Assembly (NCBI RefSeq): GCF_014216315.1
Contig: NZ_CP045702.1
Span: 6,510,001 to 6,574,000 of the forward strand
Reading direction: 5' to 3'
Length of the DNA stretch: 64,000 bases
Source: Streptomyces finlayi
Lineage (GTDB): Bacteria > Actinomycetota > Actinomycetes > Streptomycetales > Streptomycetaceae
The translations under genes and the position numbers were made by a program. Under the pieces are notes generated by a model, which ran no database searches, was not told the origin of the DNA, and was given only the letters and a program-made list of their open reading frames with translations. Shown one piece after another: positions 25,723 to 33,882 of this stretch (position 1 is the stretch's first letter; the number at the start of each line of letters is the position of its first letter).

Positions 25723-26808
25723 ATGGCGCAGCAGGTGCAAGGGGTCATCGCACCGGGGAAGAACGAGCCGGTACGGGTCGAGACCATCGTGATCCCGGAC
25801 CCCGGCCCCGGCGAGGCCGTGGTGAAGGTCCAGGCGTGCGGCGTCTGCCACACCGACCTGCACTACAAGCAGGGCGGCATCAACGACGACTTCCCGTTCC
25901 TGCTCGGCCACGAGGCAGCCGGCATCGTCGAGTCCGTCGGCGAGGGCGTCACGGACGTCGAGCCCGGCGACTTCGTCGTCCTCAACTGGCGTGCCGTGTG
26001 CGGTCAGTGCCGCGCCTGTCTGCGCGGGCGGCCCTGGTACTGCTTCGACACCCACAACGCCACGCAGAGGATGACGCTGCTCGACGGCACCGAACTGTCG
26101 CCCGCCCTGGGGATCGGCGCGTTCGCCGAGAAGACGCTCGTCGCCGCCGGTCAGTGCACCAAGGTCGACCCGGAGGTCTCCCCGGCCGTCGCGGGACTCC
26201 TCGGCTGCGGTGTCATGGCGGGCATCGGCGCGGCCATCAACACCGGCCAGGTCGGCCGCGGCGACTCCGTCGCCGTGATCGGCTGCGGCGGCGTGGGTGA
26301 CGCGGCGATCGCCGGTGCGCGGCTCGCGGGCGCGGCGAAGATCATCGCGGTGGACATCGACGACCGGAAGCTGGAGACGGCGAAGAAGATGGGTGCCACG
26401 CACACCGTCAACTCCCGGTCCGCCGATCCGGTCGAGGCGATCCGCGCCCTGACCGCAGGCAACGGCGCCGACGTCGTCATCGAGGCCGTCGGCCGCCCGG
26501 AGACGTACAAGCAGGCGTTCTACGCCCGCGACCTCGCGGGCACGGTCGTCCTCGTCGGCGTCCCCACCCCCGAGATGCAGCTCGAACTCCCGCTGCTCGA
26601 CGTGTTCGGCCGCGGCGGTTCGCTCAAGTCGTCCTGGTACGGGGACTGCCTGCCCTCGCGGGACTTCCCGATGCTCATCGACCTGCACCAGCAGGGCCGG
26701 CTCGACCTCGGCGCGTTCGTCACCGAGACCATCGGACTCGGCGACATCGAGCAGGCGTTCGCCCGGATGCACGAGGGCGACGTCCTGCGCTCGGTGGTGG
26801 TCTTCTGA
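25723..26808 (+). CDS. mscR: S-(hydroxymethyl)mycothiol dehydrogenase (mycothiol-dependent formaldehyde dehydrogenase)
   Basis: 361 aa zinc alcohol dehydrogenase. The catalytic zinc site is in CGVCHTDLHYKQGGINDDFPFLLGHEAAG; the structural zinc cluster is CGQCRACLRGRPWYC. The NAD motif CGGVGDAAIAGARLAG is followed by VDIDDRKLE. The RPWYCFDTHNA and IGAFAEKTLVA blocks mark the MscR/AdhE2 group, which oxidises the formaldehyde-mycothiol adduct and can act on S-nitrosomycothiol. The ATG at 25723 gives the usual MAQQVQGVIAPGKN start. Its stop overlaps the next gene (TGATGG), coupling it to an MBL hydrolase. The mycothiol ligase gene mshC is also in this window. Confidence 0.93.
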   Translation: MAQQVQGVIAPGKNEPVRVETIVIPDPGPGEAVVKVQACGVCHTDLHYKQGGINDDFPFLLGHEAAGIVESVGEGVTDVEPGDFVVLNWRAVCGQCRACLRGRPWYCFDTHNATQRMTLLDGTELSPALGIGAFAEKTLVAAGQCTKVDPEVSPAVAGLLGCGVMAGIGAAINTGQVGRGDSVAVIGCGGVGDAAIAGARLAGAAKIIAVDIDDRKLETAKKMGATHTVNSRSADPVEAIRALTAGNGADVVIEAVGRPETYKQAFYARDLAGTVVLVGVPTPEMQLELPLLDVFGRGGSLKSSWYGDCLPSRDFPMLIDLHQQGRLDLGAFVTETIGLGDIEQAFARMHEGDVLRSVVVF

Positions 26809-27437
26809 TGGCCGCGCGCATCGACCACCTGGTGACCTCCGGCACCTTCGCCCTCGACGGCGGGGAGTGGGACGTCGACAACAACGTCTGGATCGTCGGC
26901 GACGACACCGAGGCAGTCGTCATCGACGCGGCCCACGACGCGGCGGCCATCGAGGCGGCCCTCGGCGGCCGTACGCTGCGGGCGATCATCTGCACCCACG
27001 CCCACAACGACCACATCGACGCGGCCCCGGCCCTCGCCGCCACCACCGGCGCGCCGGTCCTGCTGCACCCCGACGACCTGCCGCTGTGGAAGCAGACCCA
27101 CCCCGACCGGGCACCCGACGGCGAACTCGCCGACGGCCAGGAACTGGAGATCGCGGGCATCCGCCTCCAGGTCCTGCACACCCCCGGCCACGCGCCGGGC
27201 GCGGTCTGCCTGTACGCCCCCGAGCTGGACACCGTCTTCACCGGAGACACCCTGTTCCAGGGCGGCCCCGGAGCCACCGGCCGGTCCTTCTCCCACTTCC
27301 CGACGATCGTCGCCTCCATCCGGGACCGGCTGCTCGCCCTCCCGGCAGAGACCTCCGTCCGTACCGGACACGGCGACAGCACCACCATCGGCGCGGAGGC
27401 CCCGCACCTCCAGGAGTGGATCACCCGAGGCCACTGA
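26808..27437 (+). CDS. Metallo-beta-lactamase-fold hydrolase coupled to mscR
   Basis: 209 aa glyoxalase-II-like MBL protein. Metal motif THAHNDHIDAAP, then HTPGHAPGAVCLY, the bridging Asp in FTGDTLFQGGPGATG and a final RTGHGDSTTIGAE. Its ATG overlaps the mscR stop, and this bicistronic order is common in actinobacteria. The likely job is hydrolysis of S-formylmycothiol, completing formaldehyde oxidation to formate and recycling mycothiol. That role is inference from coupling and fold. Cytosolic, no signal peptide. Confidence 0.9.
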   Translation: MAARIDHLVTSGTFALDGGEWDVDNNVWIVGDDTEAVVIDAAHDAAAIEAALGGRTLRAIICTHAHNDHIDAAPALAATTGAPVLLHPDDLPLWKQTHPDRAPDGELADGQELEIAGIRLQVLHTPGHAPGAVCLYAPELDTVFTGDTLFQGGPGATGRSFSHFPTIVASIRDRLLALPAETSVRTGHGDSTTIGAEAPHLQEWITRGH

Positions 27438-27461
27438 GGCCCCGGCCCTGTCGGCCCGTAC

Positions 27462-28424
27462 TCACCGGTCCGGCCACGCGGAGAGCCGCAGCCCGCTCTC
27501 GAAGCGGCGCGGCTCATGCGTGACCGGATCGGTGAACTCCAATGTGTGGGCCAGTAGTTGGAGAGGCCGCGTGTAGTCGTCGGACCCGCTCCCCTTCTCC
27601 TCCACCACCTCCGGATAGACCGGGTCATGGAGGAGCGGCAGCCCCAGGGCGTTCATATGGACCCGCAGCTGATGGGTCCGCCCGGTGGCCGGCAGCAGCC
27701 GGTAGCGCCCGAGGCCCCCGCGCTGCTCCAGCAGCTCGATACGGCTCTCGCTGTTCGGCTCGCCTGGCTCCTCGCGGGCGGCGATCACTCCCCGCTCCTT
27801 CACGATCCGGCTGCGCACGGTGCGTGGGAAGGTGAGTCGCGGATCGTACGGTGCCACCGCCTCGTACTCCTTGCGTACGAGGCGGTCCCGGAACAGCGTC
27901 TGGTACGCGCCCCGCTCCTCGGGCCGCACGACGAACAGGACGAGGCCCGCGGTCAGCCGGTCCAGCCGGTGGGCGGGCTGCAGGAGCTCCGCCCCCAGCT
28001 CCCGGCGCAGCCTGGCGACCGCCGTCTCGGTGATGTGCCGGCCGCGCGGAGTGGTGGCGAGGAAGTGCGGCTTGTCGGCGACGACGAGGTGCGCGTCCCG
28101 GTACACCACACCCAGCGGGAACGGCACCGGCTCCTCCGGAGCGAAGTCCCGGTGGAACCAGAGGTAACGGCCGGCGGTGTACGGCTCGTCCGGCCCCACG
28201 GCGACGCCGTCGGCGCCGACGAACCGCCCCCCGGCGAACATCGCGTCCACTCGGTCCGTGCCGATGGCGGCCCCGAACCGCGCCAGCAGATGATCCCGGA
28301 CCGTCCACTGTCCGGTCCCGGCGCCGGCCCCCGCCCCGGGAACGTCCGGCAGCCGGATCCGTACCGGATCGATGCCGTCCCGCTGCGCCAGCGGGGCCGG
28401 CGGCGGCTTCGCGCGCCCCCTCAC
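27462..28424 (-). CDS. RluA-family RNA pseudouridine synthase
   Basis: 320 aa. The catalytic block LLQPAHRLDRLTAGLVLFV holds the essential Asp, preceded by VVYRDAHLVVADKPHFLATTPRG and followed by LPATGRTHQLRVHMNALGLPLLHDPVYP. An N-terminal extension of about 60 residues, partly Gly/Ala-rich (GAGAGAGTG), precedes a diverged S4-like segment (DHLLARFGAAIG). It converts uridine to pseudouridine in rRNA or tRNA; which site is not predictable. It converges with the MBL gene, 24 bp apart. Confidence 0.9.
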   Translation of the reverse strand: MRGRAKPPPAPLAQRDGIDPVRIRLPDVPGAGAGAGTGQWTVRDHLLARFGAAIGTDRVDAMFAGGRFVGADGVAVGPDEPYTAGRYLWFHRDFAPEEPVPFPLGVVYRDAHLVVADKPHFLATTPRGRHITETAVARLRRELGAELLQPAHRLDRLTAGLVLFVVRPEERGAYQTLFRDRLVRKEYEAVAPYDPRLTFPRTVRSRIVKERGVIAAREEPGEPNSESRIELLEQRGGLGRYRLLPATGRTHQLRVHMNALGLPLLHDPVYPEVVEEKGSGSDDYTRPLQLLAHTLEFTDPVTHEPRRFESGLRLSAWPDR

Positions 28425-28552
28425 CGGCCGGCGCCCGGACGCTCGCGGTTCGGACTCCGGCCGGTGGTGGCGGTCACTGTGCTGTCCTTCTCGTGGGTGG
28501 GGGCCTCGATGGGTGCCCCCTACGGGCTCATCATCTCAATGAGCCACGGCCC

Positions 28553-28672
28553 TCAGCGCACATCCACCGAGTACGCGCTGGTGTCCAGGCGGCCCGCGCC
28601 CTTGAAGACCTCGGTGCCCGCCGCGATGCCCGACAGGTACTTGTCCGCGGACAGCAGGTTGCGACGGACCAG
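28553..28672 (-). pseudogene. C-terminal remnant of a GH12-like glycoside hydrolase
   Basis: The last 35-40 codons of a minus-strand frame read LVRRNLLSADKYLSGIAAG, then TEVFKGAGRLDTSAYSVDVR and a TGA. Third-base composition is strongly G/C, as in real genes. The sequence resembles the C-terminal strand of family-12 cellulase/xyloglucanase domains (YLTSVQAGFEIW-type), but the match is from memory and short. Upstream of about 28672 the frame loses coding character, so the catalytic part is gone. A plus-strand remnant abuts it. Confidence 0.55.
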
Positions 28673-28673
28673 G

Positions 28674-28886
28674 ACCTGGAGGGAGGACGGTTTCCTCGTC
28701 TGCCGGTGGACCCTCAGGGCGGGACGGACCGTGCCCGTCGGCGCGCACGTCTTCGCGGGGCAGTACGACCATGCCCAGGGGCAGCGGAACGCGACCGGCG
28801 ACGTGTACACGGTCCGTGCGGGCACGTCCGGCCCGCCGGGGGAGCGGGACGACCGGCGGGGAGACTTCGCACCGGTCCCGGACTGA
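28674..28886 (+). pseudogene. 3' remnant of an unidentified gene
   Basis: From about 28674 to a TGA at 28884-28886 the plus strand reads TWREDGFLVCRWTLRAGRTV, then PVGAHVFAGQYDHAQGQRNA and TGDVYTVRAGTSGPPGE. Third-base G/C is above 90 percent in this frame, and it has the composition of a folded extracellular beta domain. No start codon or ribosome site precedes it, and upstream codons run into the oppositely oriented remnant. I do not recognise the family. It appears to be the 3' end of a deleted gene. Confidence 0.5.
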
Positions 28887-29011
28887 GCCCCCGGAGTACG
28901 CCGTCAGGATTATTTCCCCACGGGCCCGGACGCGCACACGTCCCACCTGGCAGCGCTCCGGCCCACCGCGTAGAACTCCTGCTCGCACGCGTTCATCCCA
29001 CCTACGACGGT

Positions 29012-29989
29012 TCAGGCATAGCGGTCGAAAAGGGATTCAATGTATCCCTCCAGCCTTTGAGTCAGGACACCGGCGGTCAGATCGACGCGGCCCAGTTCGC
29101 GCCAGGGAACAGCGACCTTCTCCGCGTCCGGCGCGAAACCCAGCGCGTCCAGCAGTCGCCAGAAGAGATGGGCGGTGCCGTCTTCGGTCACGGTTCCTCC
29201 CGCAGCGACGTAGCGATCGGCGAAGCGCATGCCCGCGGGAACCCCGTGCAGCAGGGCGAGGGCCGTCGAGCAGTGAGCCACGTCCAGGTCGGCCGGTCCC
29301 CAAGAGGTCTCCACCCAGTCGACGACCCCACTGATCTGAAGATCATTATCGGTACCTGTGAAGAGGACGTTGCCGGGATGGAAGTCCCGGTGCAGAAAGC
29401 AGCCCTGATAGGCCGGGGGCTCGCGGCGGATGACGTCGACCGCGCGCTGCCAGAGCTCAGGCCGCTCTGTCGCTGCGGGCGGAGTCACTCGCTCGGGAGA
29501 GGCCCAGGCCTGATAGGCGCGAGGCCGTTGCTGCGCGGTCACCGGCAATCGATGGATGCGCACCAGCTGCCGCGCCAGCAGTTCGGCGCGGTCAGCGGCA
29601 CCCTGATCGCCCAGGTGTACGGTCCCCGGCAGCAGGGACATCAGCAAGGAAGGGTGATCGCAGTACCGCGCCGTAGCATCCACCGCCGCGAGCGTGGCCG
29701 CGGGCACGTCCGTGTCACCGAGCAGGCGCAGGATGGTCGCCTCACGGGTCAGCAGGCCCTCCGCGTGCCGGACGAAAAAAGGCTTCACGAAGGACCGCAG
29801 GACGAGCGAGCGCCGACCACCCGGACCGCGGAGATCCAGGCGGCGCATCTCCGACGTCCAGCCGCCGCGCAGCGGCACAACCTCTTCGATGCGCTCCGCC
29901 TCGGGCAGCCCCTCCTCCACCCAGGAGCGCGTGGCACCCCAGCCCTGACTGTCAGGATCCACGCCGACGCCCTCGGTCCCCTCGCCCAT
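29012..29989 (-). CDS. APH-fold phosphotransferase
   Basis: 325 aa from an ATG at 29987-29989. It has the kinase-fold catalytic loop CFLHRDFHPGNVLFTG and metal-binding Asp context GVVDWVETSWGPADLDVAHC, with an N-lobe region RRSLVLRSFVKPFF. Members of this large family phosphorylate small molecules (antibiotics, sugars, choline); the substrate is not predictable. Its base composition is less GC-biased than its neighbours, with A/T-ending codons near the 3' end (AGCGGTCGAAAAGGGATTCA on the plus strand), so it may be acquired. It is flanked by remnants on both sides. No good ribosome site. Confidence 0.82.
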   Translation of the reverse strand: MGEGTEGVGVDPDSQGWGATRSWVEEGLPEAERIEEVVPLRGGWTSEMRRLDLRGPGGRRSLVLRSFVKPFFVRHAEGLLTREATILRLLGDTDVPAATLAAVDATARYCDHPSLLMSLLPGTVHLGDQGAADRAELLARQLVRIHRLPVTAQQRPRAYQAWASPERVTPPAATERPELWQRAVDVIRREPPAYQGCFLHRDFHPGNVLFTGTDNDLQISGVVDWVETSWGPADLDVAHCSTALALLHGVPAGMRFADRYVAAGGTVTEDGTAHLFWRLLDALGFAPDAEKVAVPWRELGRVDLTAGVLTQRLEGYIESLFDRYA

Positions 29990-30128
29990 GGGGGGCAGGT
30001 TATCCGTCTCCCGGCGAACGCATCCGGTGAACCGAATGCGCCAACAGTGTCGCGGCGTACGGCGGCGGCCGTGTCCGCAGGGAGCGGCCGGCCTCCTGTT
30101 CCAGCCGACGCCCGGCCAAAGAGTCCCC

Positions 30129-30802
30129 ATGCGTCGAGCCGCAACCATTCTGCTGGCCGCCTGCACCACGGCCGCCGCCCTGACCGCTTTGACCGCGGCC
30201 CCCGCACGGGCCGGAGATGACCCGACGGGGCTCGGTCACTGCACGGGCAGCGCGCCGCTCGTCTGCCACTTGGACGTCGCCCCCGGCACCTACCGTGTCT
30301 CGGTCCTGCTCGGCGGCGACGCGGAGGCCGGTTCGACGGGCGTCACCGCCGAGACGCGCAGAACCGTGCTCGCCGAGACCCCGAGCGCCCCCGGCGGGAC
30401 CGTACGCCGCAGCTTCACCGTGGACGTGCGCGACCCGGAGGGTGAGCCGACCGGAGCCACCGGCAGCCCCGGCCTCGATCTCACCTTCGGCGGCACGGCC
30501 CCGCAGCTCGACGCGCTCCGCGTCACCCCGGTCCGTACGCCCAGGATCCTCCTGGCGGGCGACTCCGCCGTCTGCGACCAGCCCGGCGCCTTCTACTCCG
30601 GCTGGGGGCAGCAGCTTCCCCGGCACCTGACCGGCCGGCTGACCGTCGCCAACCACGCCGATTCGGGCGAGGGTTCGCAGTCCTTCCTCGACAACCCGGA
30701 CTCGAGAAGCGCGCCAACACCCACACCTCCACGCGCGGGGCCACCGAGTACGCCCCCCTGGTCCTGGCTGAACTCCGCACCCAGGGGCTCGTCGCAGGGT
30801 GA
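30129..30802 (+). pseudogene. Secreted rhamnogalacturonan acetylesterase-like gene with internal deletion
   Basis: The N-terminal part has a signal peptide (MRRAATILLAACTTAAALT), a beta domain, then the SGNH serine block ILLAGDSAVCDQPGAFYSGWGQQLP and NHADSGEGSQSFLDNP. After about residue 195 the original frame becomes nonsense. In a different frame the true C-terminus appears: LEKRANTHTSTRGATEYAPL followed by VLAELRTQGLVAG and TGA at 30800-30802. The HTSTRGA element corresponds to the family's final Asp/His region. The central FGHND-type block is missing, so an out-of-frame internal deletion has destroyed the enzyme. Confidence 0.8.
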
Positions 30803-30823
30803 GCTGTCCGCTGATGAACGACA

Positions 30824-30857
30824 AATGGCCGGTGAGCTGGGAAGCTCACCGGCCATT
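30824..30857. terminator. 15-bp hairpin between esterase remnant and tRNA-Leu
   Basis: AATGGCCGGTGAGCT (30824-30838) pairs perfectly with AGCTCACCGGCCATT (30843-30857), loop GGGA. It lies 9 bp beyond the 3' end of the minus-strand tRNA and can also stop the plus-strand remnant. Confidence 0.85.
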
Positions 30858-30865
30858 CGTCCTGC

Positions 30866-30953
30866 TGGTGTCCGAGGGGGGACTTGAACCCCCACGCCCG
30901 ATAAAGGGCACTAGCACCTCAAGCTAGCGCGTCTGCCATTCCGCCACCCGGAC
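30866..30953 (-). tRNA. tRNA-Leu (anticodon GAG), CCA encoded
   Basis: The minus strand folds as a class II tRNA of 88 nt including an encoded CCA. Acceptor GTCCGGG pairs with CTCGGAC (one G-U). The anticodon stem CTAGC/GCTAG encloses loop TTGAGGT, giving anticodon GAG, which reads CUC and CUU. There is a long variable arm, as expected for leucine, and a T-arm GGGGGTTCAAGTCCCCC with discriminator A. Confidence 0.96.
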
Positions 30954-31136
30954 AAGGTGTCTGTCTCACGGGCCCGGCCCGTTCCGACGTGGAAAACCAT
31001 AGCAAACATTCGGGGGTGCTCGATCACGCCAGGGGCGGTGCGACGGGCGGACGGCGCAGGGCGGGCGCCCTTGGGTGCACGGCGGCGGCGCGGGAGGATG
31101 AGGGGGAGCACCACAGCGACAGTGGAAGGAAGCAGC

Positions 31137-32462
31137 GTGAGCGAGACCAACACGGCGCGGACCGTCTCCGGCGAGGACGAGGTCGTGGACCTCTGCCGTG
31201 ACCTGATCCGGATCGACACCAGCAACTACGGGGACCACTCGGGACCGGGGGAGCGGCTCGCCGCCGAGTACGTCGCGGAGAAGCTCGCCGAGGTCGGGCT
31301 CGAACCGCAGATCTTCGAATCCCACAAGGGCCGCGCCTCCACCGTGGCCCGGATCGAGGGTGAGGACCGGTCCAGGCCCGCGCTGCTCATCCACGGGCAC
31401 ACCGACGTGGTCCCGGCCAACGCCGCCGACTGGACGCACGACCCCTTCTCGGGAGAGATCGCGGACGGCTGCGTGTGGGGCCGCGGCGCGGTCGACATGA
31501 AGGACATGGACGCGATGACCCTCGCGGTCGTCCGCGACCGGATGCGCAGCGGCCGCAAGCCCCCGCGCGACATCGTGCTGGCCTTCCTCGCGGACGAGGA
31601 GGCGGGCGGCACGTACGGAGCCCGGTTCCTCGTCGACAAGCACCCCGGACTGTTCGAAGGCGTCACCGAGGCCATCAGCGAGGTCGGCGGGTTCTCCTTC
31701 ACCGTCAACGAGAAGCTGCGGCTCTACCTCGTGGAGACGGCCCAGAAGGGCATGCACTGGATGAAGCTGACCGTGGACGGCACCGCCGGTCACGGTTCGA
31801 TGATCCACAAGGACAACGCCATCACGGAGCTGAGCGAGGCCGTCGGGCGTCTCGGCCGCCACAAGTTCCCCGTGCGGGTGACCAAGACCCTGCGGCACTT
31901 CCTGGACGAGCTCTCGGACGCCCTGGGCACCGAGCTCGACCCCGAGAACATGGACGAGACGCTTGCCAAGCTGGGCGGCATCTCCAAGCTCATCGGAGCC
32001 TCGCTCCAGAACACCGCCAACCCGACCCAGCTCGGTGCGGGCTACAAGGTCAACGTCATTCCGGGGCAGGCGACCGCGCACGTCGACGGGCGGTACCTCC
32101 CGGGGTACGAGGAGGAGTTCCTCGCCGACCTCGACCGGATTCTCGGCCCCCGCGTGAAGCGCGAGGACGTGCACGCGGACAAGGCCCTGGAGACCACCTT
32201 CGACGGCGCGCTCGTCGACGCGATGCAGACTGCACTGGTGGCCGAGGACCCGATCGCGCGCGCCGTGCCGTACATGCTGTCGGCCGGCACCGACGCGAAG
32301 TCCTTCGACGATCTGGGCATCCGCGGCTTCGGGTTCGCTCCGCTGAAGCTGCCGCCCGAGCTGGACTTCGCGGGCATGTTCCACGGCGTGGACGAGCGCG
32401 TTCCGGTCGACGGGCTGAAGTTCGGCGTGCGTGTGCTCGACCGCTTCATCGGCCACTCGTGA
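31137..32462 (+). CDS. M20-family metallopeptidase
   Basis: 441 aa from a GTG at 31137 with ribosome site GGAAGGAAG. M20 motifs are complete: HGHTDVVP (first zinc ligand and Asp), WGRGAVDMKDMDAM, the catalytic Glu pair in LAFLADEEAGGTYGARF, the dimerisation lid (GTAGHGSMIHKDNAI) and the final His in AGMFHGVDERVPVDGL. Members hydrolyse dipeptides or N-acyl amino acids with two zinc ions in the cytosol. The N-terminus is not a signal. From memory this gene precedes chpH-chpC in S. coelicolor too. Confidence 0.92.
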   Translation: MSETNTARTVSGEDEVVDLCRDLIRIDTSNYGDHSGPGERLAAEYVAEKLAEVGLEPQIFESHKGRASTVARIEGEDRSRPALLIHGHTDVVPANAADWTHDPFSGEIADGCVWGRGAVDMKDMDAMTLAVVRDRMRSGRKPPRDIVLAFLADEEAGGTYGARFLVDKHPGLFEGVTEAISEVGGFSFTVNEKLRLYLVETAQKGMHWMKLTVDGTAGHGSMIHKDNAITELSEAVGRLGRHKFPVRVTKTLRHFLDELSDALGTELDPENMDETLAKLGGISKLIGASLQNTANPTQLGAGYKVNVIPGQATAHVDGRYLPGYEEEFLADLDRILGPRVKREDVHADKALETTFDGALVDAMQTALVAEDPIARAVPYMLSAGTDAKSFDDLGIRGFGFAPLKLPPELDFAGMFHGVDERVPVDGLKFGVRVLDRFIGHS

Positions 32463-32467
32463 CGAGA

Positions 32468-32508
32468 CGACTCCTGAAGCGACGACTCCGAAGAGGCAAC
32501 TCCTGAAG
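32468..32508 (+). repeat. Three degenerate 12-bp repeats upstream of chpH
   Basis: CGACTCCTGAAG (32468), CGACTCCGAAG (32483) and CAACTCCTGAAG (32497) occur at 14-15-bp spacing just after the M20 stop. They could be protein-binding half-sites or simple slippage. Confidence 0.5.
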
Positions 32509-32605
32509 ACACGGACGGATATTCGTCCGGGTGTGCGTACATAGCCAGAAAGAGTGAAAGCGGGCCTGTGCTCGTAGCCCCGCCCCCCTCTCCTCGTTAC
32601 AAGTG

Positions 32606-32630
32606 ATGCGGTCCGCGGCTGGGACCGCAT
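32606..32630 (+). promoter_or_regulatory. Stem-loop in the chpH leader
   Basis: ATGCGGTCC (32606-32614) pairs perfectly with GGACCGCAT (32622-32630), loop of seven. It ends 18 bases before the chpH start, next to the AGGAGGAA ribosome site, where it could affect translation or mRNA stability. Confidence 0.5.
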
Positions 32631-32648
32631 TGCCAACTAGGAGGAATA

Positions 32649-32882
32649 ATGATCAAGAAGGTTGCCGCCATCGCGGCCGCTACCGGTGGTCTCGTGCTCG
32701 CTGGTGCGGGTATGGCCACTGCTGACTCGGGCGCCCAGGGTGCTGCCATCGGCAGCCCCGGCGTGCTCTCGGGCAACGTCGTCCAGGTCCCGATCCACGT
32801 CCCGGTGAACGTGTGTGGGAACACCGTCTCCGTGATCGGGCTGCTGAACCCCGCCTTCGGCAACACCTGCGTCAACGCCTGA
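32649..32882 (+). CDS. chpH: Short chaplin ChpH
   Basis: 77 aa with an AGGAGGAATA ribosome site. A Sec signal (MIKKVAAIAAATGGLVLAGAG) ends near ATA-DSG. One chaplin domain follows: GSPGVLSGNVVQVPIHVPVNVCGNTVSVIGLLNPAFGNTC, with the two cysteines that form an intramolecular disulfide in short chaplins. Secreted ChpH monomers assemble into amyloid-like fibrils that make aerial hyphae hydrophobic. It is followed by a terminator and then the long chaplin gene chpC, the order known in S. coelicolor. Expression is expected in development. Confidence 0.94.
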   Translation: MIKKVAAIAAATGGLVLAGAGMATADSGAQGAAIGSPGVLSGNVVQVPIHVPVNVCGNTVSVIGLLNPAFGNTCVNA

Positions 32883-32918
32883 CGTTGATCGTCAACCCGT
32901 AAGGGTTTGAGTTCGGTC

Positions 32919-32951
32919 GGCCCCGGAGTGCGCGCCATGCACTCCGGGGCC
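32919..32951 (+). terminator. 13-bp hairpin after chpH
   Basis: GGCCCCGGAGTGC (32919-32931) pairs perfectly with GCACTCCGGGGCC (32939-32951), loop of seven, 36 bp after the chpH stop. Confidence 0.8.
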
Positions 32952-33021
32952 GCTGGGCATTCGGCCCTCGCACGGTCGCGTCCGGGGGTATTTCGGAAGG
33001 CAGAAGGCAGGAATCGAACCT

Positions 33022-33810
33022 ATGCGACAGGTCACACGTAAGGGCCTGATCACCATGGCAGCGGCGGGCGGAGTGCTCGTGCTGAGTGGCGGTTACGCGC
33101 ACGCCGACGCGGGAGCGGCCGGCTCCGCGTCGAATTCCCCGGGGGTGCTGTCAGGGAATTCCGTCCAGATCCCGATCGACGTACCGGTCAATGTGTGCGG
33201 CAACTCCGTGAGCGTCGGCGGACTGCTCAACCCCGCGGCCGGGAACGACTGCGGAAACGGATCGGCGGACACCGGGCAGGACGCCGGACCGTACGAGAAC
33301 GCGCCGGGGGGCGACAACTCAGGCGGCCGCCCCGCGGAAGACCCCGGCACGGGTGGGTACGACGAGGCGGAGCCGGGCACCCCGGGGACCGGTCGCCACC
33401 GTGCCCCCGCGGCCACGGCCGTGGGTCAGGCCACGGGCTCGCCGGGTGTCGGCTCCGGCAACCACGTCGCGGTCCCGGTCGACATTCCCGTGAACGTCTG
33501 CGGCAACAGCGTCACCATCGGGGGACTGCTCAACCCGGTCTTCGGCAACGACTGCGGCAACGACGCGGAGGTGATCCCGCCGACCGAGCACCCGGAGACG
33601 CCCACCACTCCGGGCAAGCCGGCCGACCCGGTGCACCCGCCCGTGAACGGGCCCTCCGAGCCGAACGCTCCGGAGCCCCAGCTCTTCCCCGAGGAGCAGC
33701 TCGCACAGACCGGGGCGGGCGGGCTCGACCTGCTGATCCCGGCGGGCGCGGGCCTGCTGCTCGCGGGCGCGGGCACCGTGCTCTACCGCCGCTCCCGCAG
33801 CGCCGCGTAA
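33022..33810 (+). CDS. chpC: Long, cell-wall-anchored chaplin ChpC
   Basis: 262 aa. Signal peptide to about residue 29 (GGYAHADA). Two chaplin domains, each with the VNVCGNSV and GLLNPxxGNDCGN blocks, lie near residues 35-75 and 135-175, separated by a Gly/Pro/Asp linker. A Pro-rich stalk (about 190-225) leads to the sortase motif LAQTG, a hydrophobic helix and an RRSRS tail. Long chaplins are attached to peptidoglycan by class E sortases and anchor short chaplin fibrils. The ribosome site AGGAATCGAACCT is only moderate. Confidence 0.94.
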   Translation: MRQVTRKGLITMAAAGGVLVLSGGYAHADAGAAGSASNSPGVLSGNSVQIPIDVPVNVCGNSVSVGGLLNPAAGNDCGNGSADTGQDAGPYENAPGGDNSGGRPAEDPGTGGYDEAEPGTPGTGRHRAPAATAVGQATGSPGVGSGNHVAVPVDIPVNVCGNSVTIGGLLNPVFGNDCGNDAEVIPPTEHPETPTTPGKPADPVHPPVNGPSEPNAPEPQLFPEEQLAQTGAGGLDLLIPAGAGLLLAGAGTVLYRRSRSAA

Positions 33811-33838
33811 CCGCGCGGCGGCGTCCGCGCGGGAGGGG

Positions 33839-33882
33839 TGAAGGGAGCGGGCCGTGCGATGCCGCACGGCCCGCTCCCTTCA
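33839..33882. terminator. 20-bp perfect bidirectional terminator
   Basis: The left arm 33839-33858 (TGAAGGGAGCGGGCCGTGCG) is fully complementary to 33863-33882, loop ATGC. It ends chpC, and its right arm includes the stop codon of the convergent DUF5703 gene. Confidence 0.9.

Noticed and set aside
33010..33024. A T-arm-like sequence (AGGAATCGAACCT) before chpC that could suggest a tRNA end
   Set aside because: No acceptor, anticodon or D arm can be built around it. It contains the chpC ribosome site and is most likely coincidence.
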